A stretch of 64,000 nucleotides of DNA, from contig JALIZF010001638.1 of NCBI GenBank assembly GCA_029948255.1, positions 124,001 through 188,000 on the forward strand. Reading direction: 5' to 3'. The notes under the pieces were generated by a model that worked only from the letters and a program-made list of their open reading frames with translations, searched no databases and had not been told where the DNA came from. Below are positions 58,291 through 64,000 of the stretch, in pieces; within the stretch, counting starts at the first letter, position 1, and each line of letters starts with the position of its first letter. The position numbers and the translations under genes are program-made. This stretch comes from Telmatactis stephensoni. Taxonomy: Eukaryota > Cnidaria > Anthozoa > Actiniaria > Isophelliidae.

Positions 58291-59812
58291 AAACAATAGA
58301 AAACAATAGAATTAACACAAAACAGCGTTATTATTTATGTTGCACGCTTTTAGTGTTTGATTCTAGGCGTAAATCGATCAGTCGAGAATTATGAATGTGG
58401 AGAATGCATCAAGACCCACTTCCTTTTGCAAAATAAGGTTAGTATATTCTTTAGTTTACGTAAATAGTCAATTTCCATAAGTCAACATTTATACAGGCAA
58501 TATTGAAGTCATAAATATTTTGAAATAACGGTGCAAGATGAACTAATATATACTGCTACTTAAGTTTCCTTCGAGCTTAATAAAGCAGTCAGTGAACGGC
58601 TCAGAAGTATTTGCACAAGGAACAGGCGATATTATAAATGGCTACACAGTTATATAAAGAACGAGGAAACACTAATGAGCTCTTTTGGCTCCATGGCCCC
58701 ATTGTAAGAGGCGCTAGGGAAATAGAGAATACTTCATGGAAAGTGCGCGCGTACGGTTTTTATTCACGAGTTGTGAAGTATCATAAAACAAACGAGCGAG
58801 TCTTCGAGCGATTCAGTGAGTTTTCTGATACGAAACAAAAACGACGATGAATAAAAATGGTACAAAGCACTTTCCATGGTGTTTTCTGTTTATCATATAC
58901 AAATCGAGATTTCTATAAATTATTGTCGTTTTGCTGTGAAAATGGATTGCTTTTCCACGGTCAAGATTTTGATTTCAAAAAGCACAAAAAAACTCTAGAA
59001 AACAAAGTTTAAATAACAAACCGCCCTGAGACGTCAAACCAAACCAAAACTAATATGTATTTGTATCAAAGTGATAAAGTATAAAGTGAATTACAGTATA
59101 AAATTATAATTCTTTTCAGTGTAACTTGGACTTTTTGCTCACTGACAGGTGTTTGTTTACAAAACGAGCAAAGACAATGCGAAGAATTTGAGTTCATTCA
59201 AAGACAAACTTACGGTCAAATTTACGCCCGTTAAACATACCTGGCGTTTCAAATGTCCCTCAAAACTTGAAATAAATTATCTTGAACTTGATTAATCAGT
59301 GTTTTTCCCCAAGCTTTTGTTGAAAGAGCTCATTTGGACAAAATTTCCATTCAGTGACTCTGAAACTGCCGGCCGTGAATCCCTCCTTCGCTTTTGCCGC
59401 AGCACAGCGTGGTTTTGAAAGTCTTTTTTCCCAAAGAGCTCTTATTTTGCATGACATCGATGACTTTTGTGATGAATGAGCTTATCTGCTTGAATTCTTA
59501 CTGAATAAAGATTAATTGAACAGCCAAAACTGAAAATCCTTCGATAAAAAGTGCTGAGAAGAGCCAGTTTGAAGAAAAATTTTCATCAGAAATGAAGTCG
59601 CTTCTGATTGGACGTATCGTTTTTCTCACACGTGAAAATCGATACGATGCATTCTGATGGCGGAGATTGGTGAACAAACGAAAATCTATTGAATGGCTTT
59701 TCTGTGAGTAAATCTCGATATGTATATAATAAAGACAATGTTATAACCTGTCCCGAACACTATCATGGTATTTCTGGCATGATGTTTTGGACTACCGCGG
59801 GTAGACACTTTA
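58291..59812. other. Spacer, no firmly supported gene
   Basis: A 70-codon frame at 58638-58850 (+; includes ERVFERFSEF) is open but has no domain I recognise; it may be a gene fragment or transposon relic. The stretch 59540-59735 is a dispersed repeat also found at about 23580-23920. Confidence 0.45.
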
Positions 59813-60047
59813 AGGCCAAGTTCAGACGTCGAACTTTTGCCGTGTCGAATCTAATAGTTGCATTTTGTAGATGAGAAGTGCGGCGTCTGAACCTACTGTA
59901 TTTGACAGATTTGATTAAGTGTTAAATTGAAAAATTCAGTTTGAATCAAATTTGTCAAATTCCTTTGGTTCAGAAGCCGCTCTTCTCATCCACAAAATGC
60001 AACAATTAGATTCGACGCGGCAAAAGTTCGACGTCTGAACTTGGCCT
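59813..60047. mobile_element. MITE family I
   Basis: 235 bp, TA-flanked, with inverted ends AGGCCAAGTTCAGACGTCGA / TCGACGTCTGAACTTGGCCT and a second inverted pair TTTGACAGATTTGATT / AATCAAATTTGTCAAA at the centre. Confidence 0.9.
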
Positions 60048-60220
60048 TAGTGGTCGAAAATATGAACTAGCTTTAAAGTCGGTGATACATAGGCGGCAAC
60101 GATGTCTTGCAACAAAAAAAATTGTTGTAGAAAGTTCAAAAGTTTAAACTTTTCTCTGCAACATTTTAAACATTGCACGCTTGTATTGAATATTTTTCTG
60201 CGGAGGAGGTTTTGGATAGG

Positions 60221-61546
60221 TACCCGGTTGTTTCGATCCATGGTCGTTTCGATCCAGGTCGTTTCGATCCACATCTGACACATTCGATCCACCTTAAATA
60301 CACATTCGATCCACACATATAAACAACTTCAAACATGAATTTTAAACAAGTTTAAGAGTGTATAATTACAAATAGACATTTGTTAGATGTTTTAGAATTA
60401 TAATAACGAGTCGGAAAGGAGTTAGTTTGCTAAGAGTTGAAGTTTCGTTGAAGTTAAGTGTCAACCGTGGTTCGAACGAACAAACAACATCATAAAATAC
60501 GTTTTAGCATAAGACTTCGAGCAATAATTTATTATTTCCACTGAAATTGAATTGAAGAATGAAAGTTTCTTATCAAATCGTGTTCTTGTAAGAAGTTTAA
60601 AGTTAGAATAAATTAACTCTTGAGCGAAACGCGTCCATAGTTACCAAATGTTAACAAACACAACGATCCATGCTAATATACGACTTCACAGTTAGTGACT
60701 TCAAATAAATTTCCAGGAATATCTTATAAAATCTTATAACTCTTAGTGCAATCAAATGAAGGAATGGAATTGATAATGTTCTTTTGGCGAGAATAAAGTG
60801 ACTTTTGAAACCGAGTGTATTGTTCAGTCCGATGCGATCAGCGCTGAAACCGTAATGTAAACAAAGCGAATTTGGATCGGTTTAAGATGAATTCACAACA
60901 TTAGACAACACAGACACAGTAGTTTTGAGATCATGAAGTAAAATATATTTCATAATTCACTGGTAGTATGTTTGTGTGTGTTTTGTATAAGCATTGGTCA
61001 TTGACTTTCATAGCATTTGGTGGCTCCGAAAGGAGCCTTTGTTGTTCATAAGAACTGAGTTATAGTTGACTTTTACGCTCTTCGTCGTATATTAGCATGG
61101 ATCGTTGTGTTTGTTTACATTTGGTAACTATGGACGCGTTTCGCTCAAGAGTTAATTTATTCTAACTTTAAACTTCTTACAAGAACACGATTTGATAAGA
61201 AACTTTCATTCTTCAATTCAATTTCAGTGGAAATAATAAATTATTGCTCGAAGTCTTATGCTAAAACGTATTTTATGATGTTGTTTGTTCGTTCGAACCA
61301 CGGTTGACACTTAACTTCAACGAAACTTCAACTCTTAGCAAACTAACTCCTTTCCGACTCGTTATTATAATTCTAAAACATCTAACAAATGTCTATTTGT
61401 AATTAAACACTCTTAAACTTGTTTAAAATTCATGTTTGAAGTTGTTTATATGTGTGGATCGAATGTGTATTTAAGGTGGATCGAATGTGTCAGATGTGGA
61501 TCGAAACGACCTGGATCGAAACGACCATGGATCGAAACAACCGGTA
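60221..61546. mobile_element. Foldback element 3 with arms of about 465 bp
   Basis: The left arm (60221-60688) and the right arm (about 61084-61546) are almost perfect reverse complements around a unique core of about 395 bp (60689-61083). The outer ends carry subterminal direct repeats: TCGTTTCGATCCA three times, then CATTCGATCCAC variants. No coding capacity was found in the core. Frames across the arms are artefacts of the repeats. Confidence 0.93.
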
Positions 61547-61800
61547 TTCTTTGGATAAGTACAGTAGATTCTAGGCCCAGCGCTGTCCTAAATCAATATG
61601 ACTGTACATACACCCATTGTTTGAGCTCTTCGTACATACGAAGGCAATTACCGACATTTCCTTAATAGGAGCTGAAATATTGTATAATGAAATGAGTTAT
61701 TTCATAGTTTACGTGCAATCGTTGTAAACTTTTTTACTGTTGCTAAAGGATAAGAACATGTGCGAAAGGCTCAAACGAGATGCAGAAGAACACTTCAATA

Positions 61801-61880
61801 TTGTTAATTCTGCAACTCGATTAGTAGCCGCTTCAATTCGACTACCCGCGCACTGGCGAAACTGGGTCGAGCCACCTTAA
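61801..61880. mobile_element. Solo terminus of a foldback-2-type element
   Basis: CGCTTCAATTCGACTACCCG...GGTCGAGCCACCTTAA matches the right end of foldback element 2 (35783-35864) with few changes. The rest of the element is missing. It lies about 105 bp upstream of the first TATA box of copy 5. Confidence 0.85.
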
Positions 61881-61930
61881 ATGCTCTAAAAGGACGTTCT
61901 TTTGGAGATCAAACTTAAGGGTATCAATTT

Positions 61931-62185
61931 GGAATTTTAATAGTGGTGTACAATATAATTTACAACATATGGAGATGTCTTGTGTATAAAAGCACTTCCC
62001 AAAATATTGATATTACATTCCTCGTTTTTCTTTTAGATTGCAGTTCATAATTCAGAATTTTAATAGTCGTGTTCAAAAGAATTTACAATATATGGAGATG
62101 TCTCAGTTGTGTATAAAAGCAGTTCGCCAAAATAGTGACGTTACATTCCTCGTTTTTCTTTTAGATTGCAGTTGATAATTCAACT
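61931..62185 (+). promoter_or_regulatory. Duplicated core promoter of copy 5
   Basis: The promoter-proximal module, from the GAATTTTAATAGT.GTGT stretch through GGAGATGTCT, TATAAAAG, AC/GTTCCC, the T-rich run and ATTGCAGTT, occurs twice in tandem with a period of about 125 bp. TATA boxes are at 61985-61992 and 62112-62119. The second is 82 bp from the ATG because about 18 bp of leader present in copies 3 and 4 is deleted. Confidence 0.85.
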
Positions 62186-62193
62186 TCACGGCC

Positions 62194-64000
62194 ATGAGGA
62201 ACAAAGAAGCAAGAAACCCAGCGGACGATGCAGGCTGTTTCTCCGCAATTTTTCTTTCATGGATGAATAGCCTTTTACGACTGGGAAGCAAACGTCCATT
62301 GAACGAAGATGACTTGTTTCCACTAGCAGAAAACTGCAATACACAAGTCATTGTAGAAACGTTTGAAGAAAAGTGGAGAGAAGAGCTTCTAAGAGCTGAA
62401 ATTCAAGGGAGACGCCCTCGATTATGGAGAGCCATGCTTCGATTTGTGTCATTATTCGAATATCTGTTGATCATCTCGTTAAGGCTTGGTGAAAGTGTTC
62501 TAAGTTTCAGTACAGTTGTGTTTCTATGGTACTATTTAAAACTCTTAGAAGATGATGATGAAAATAGAAGTATTTGGTACTCCATCGGTGCTGTTGCTGG
62601 TATTTCAATTAGTGGTATCGCCAAAGTCTTTATGCTGCATCACAGTCGCCTGAGATGTCTTATTGTTGGAATGCAACTCAAGGTAGCATGTATTGGAATG
62701 ACTTACAAGAAGGTAAGTAGTTGACAAATTAGTCTTATGTCCCATTCACACCAACTAAACCAGTTTTAGAATTTTCCCGTTTGGTGATTACGCTCACCAG
62801 CCATCTTGGGCCTCAGACAAATTTCAAACTACCTTGTTAAAATATATTCTAATTAAGAAGGTTTTTACCTTGTTTATATGTTGTGTATTGTTGTGCACAT
62901 GGTGTAAGCAACTAACTTTTGAACCTTGTTTGATTTAACCGTCTTCAACATGTTTAACGGGTCATTAATTAGTAGTCATACTATTTTTCATCAGCGACGG
63001 TGCTGTGTCAGGATCCCTTGAAGAGATGACAAGGTTTCATATCAAACCTATATTGTACATTCTTTAATTTAAACTTTGTAAATTTAAGGGGATGATGTCA
63101 GTATCAAAATGTATATCTATTTTATATTTTAGGTGCTTTCTTCAAATCGCTGTAATCTTTCTGAAGTAGGGGCAGGGAAAGTCACCAATTTAGTCTCCAA
63201 CGACGCCATACGAATGGAAGAAATTGCCCTACAATTTTTGTTTTGCATCACCTCTCCTCTTGAGAATTTCATGGCTTTGGCTTTGATGTGGTTTCTTCTT
63301 GGATGGCAGTCACTATCTGGTATCTTGGCTGTAGTTGTTTTGCTCTTCATTCAGGTCTTGTTATCCAAACAATTTGCGACATTTCGAGCAAAACAAACAG
63401 TAGCAACGGACAAACGTTTATCTACCATGAATGACATCGTGAAAGGAATCCGGATGGTAAGATGTGCGGCTGGGAAGACAACTACAGTGAATTAATCCGA
63501 ACACTGAGAAGGTATCAAACTAGAGTAGATTTCATTGGCTGTGAAAGTATCACAGTATACATTCGTGGTCTTGCTCTCAGCCTAGGGTATATCGCGTCCC
63601 AAGGCATTGTAAATTCCGAGATGTGTCCTCCGCATATTGTAGGCATATTCATGAACTAAAATCTTCACCGTTTATACTAACGTAAATCAGCGATTATGTG
63701 GATTTCATTCATGGGTGACATGGTTGATTTATGGTTGGCCGAGCGGTGACAGCGCTGGGCATTCATTGCTGTGTTCCGCGCTCGAGTCCCAGCTCGGGCG
63801 CTGGATCATATGTGAACTGAGTTTGTTTTGTTCTTTCCCATATCACAAGGGATTTTTCTCCGGGTTCTGCGGTTTTTCCTTCCTCAGCTGAAAATCAACA
63901 TGTGATTGATTGAATGAACATTCATGTAAAATATTTAACTGTTGGGGTAGTGAGTGTGAGATCGAAGACGGCCTAATGGACGATCGAATAACCGAGAACA
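62194..64000 (+). CDS. ABCC4-like: ABCC4 (MRP4)-like ABC transporter, copy 5, partial, frameshifted in exon 2
   Basis: Exon 1 is 62194-62712 (519 bp, open; starts MRNKEARNPADD) and exon 2 is 63133-63511. Exon 3 onward lies beyond the window. Exon 2 is 379 rather than 380 bp: one T is missing beside 63458, so the frame breaks after GIRMV and reaches a stop within the exon (63493-63495). The deletion also creates GGATG|GTAAGA, a good splice-donor match inside the exon. The variable membrane stretch (IALQFLFCITSPLEN) matches copy 2. The exon 1 donor is GTAAGT rather than the GTAGGT of the others. It may be a pseudogene, use the new donor, or reflect a base-calling error; the missing 3' part would help decide. 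Confidence 0.82.
63712..64000 (+). mobile_element. tRNA-derived SINE (family 2) in intron 2 of copy 5, runs off the edge
   Basis: TTGGCCGAGCGGTGACAGCG and GCTCGAGTCCCAGCTC give the same A/B box layout as at 51407, in the same intronic site. Confidence 0.85.

Noticed and set aside
60047..61665. Open frames with WIETT/RWIECV repeats
   Set aside because: They are read-outs of the subterminal GATCCA repeats of foldback element 3 on either strand.

Overview
The window is eukaryotic genomic DNA. It is AT-rich, its genes are split by GT-AG introns, and the intergenic DNA is packed with short inverted-repeat transposons, SINE-like and LINE fragments, a Penelope-like fragment and microsatellites. The gene content (ABCC4/MRP4-like transporters) and the repeat style suggest a metazoan, most likely a cnidarian such as a stony coral or sea anemone. 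The organism is an inference, not something the sequence proves.

The only convincing host genes form one head-to-tail tandem array on the + strand. It holds five copies of an ABCC4-like (MRP4-type) ABC transporter, starting at 2784, 22062, 37508, 49878 and 62194. Each complete copy has the same six coding exons with identical phases (0, 2, 1, 2, 1 across introns 1-5). Copies 1, 3 and 4 are open throughout (about 1304, 1304 and 1312 residues). Copy 2 has a 1-base insertion in exon 1. Copy 5 runs off the right edge after exon 2 and has a 1-base deletion in exon 2. The encoded proteins are full ABCC transporters (TMD1-NBD1-TMD2-NBD2) of the plasma-membrane organic-anion/cyclic-nucleotide exporter type. 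The actual substrate cannot be read from sequence.

Layout: 1-2.7 kb, repeats and 5' flank; 2.8-9.2 kb, copy 1; 9.2-21.9 kb, repeat-rich spacer (many TA-flanked MITEs, a 1.4-kb foldback element, a LINE endonuclease fragment, minisatellites); 22.1-30.1 kb, copy 2; 30.1-37.4 kb, AT microsatellites, a LINE reverse-transcriptase fragment and a 2.9-kb foldback element; 37.5-44.1 kb, copy 3; 44.1-49.8 kb, spacer with a Penelope-like GIY-YIG fragment; 49.9-56.7 kb, copy 4; 56.7-62.1 kb, spacer with a 1.3-kb near-perfect foldback element; 62.2 kb to end, copy 5.

The most interesting biology is the evolution of the array. The copies are mosaics: different exons and flanks group the copies differently. 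Nucleotide-binding domains are nearly invariant while transmembrane stretches vary. Core promoters have been rebuilt separately (TATA box absent in copy 1, preceded by a composite transposon insertion in copy 2, duplicated in copy 5). Several transposon insertions can be polarised because another copy supplies the empty site. I found no convincing gene unrelated to transposons outside the array.
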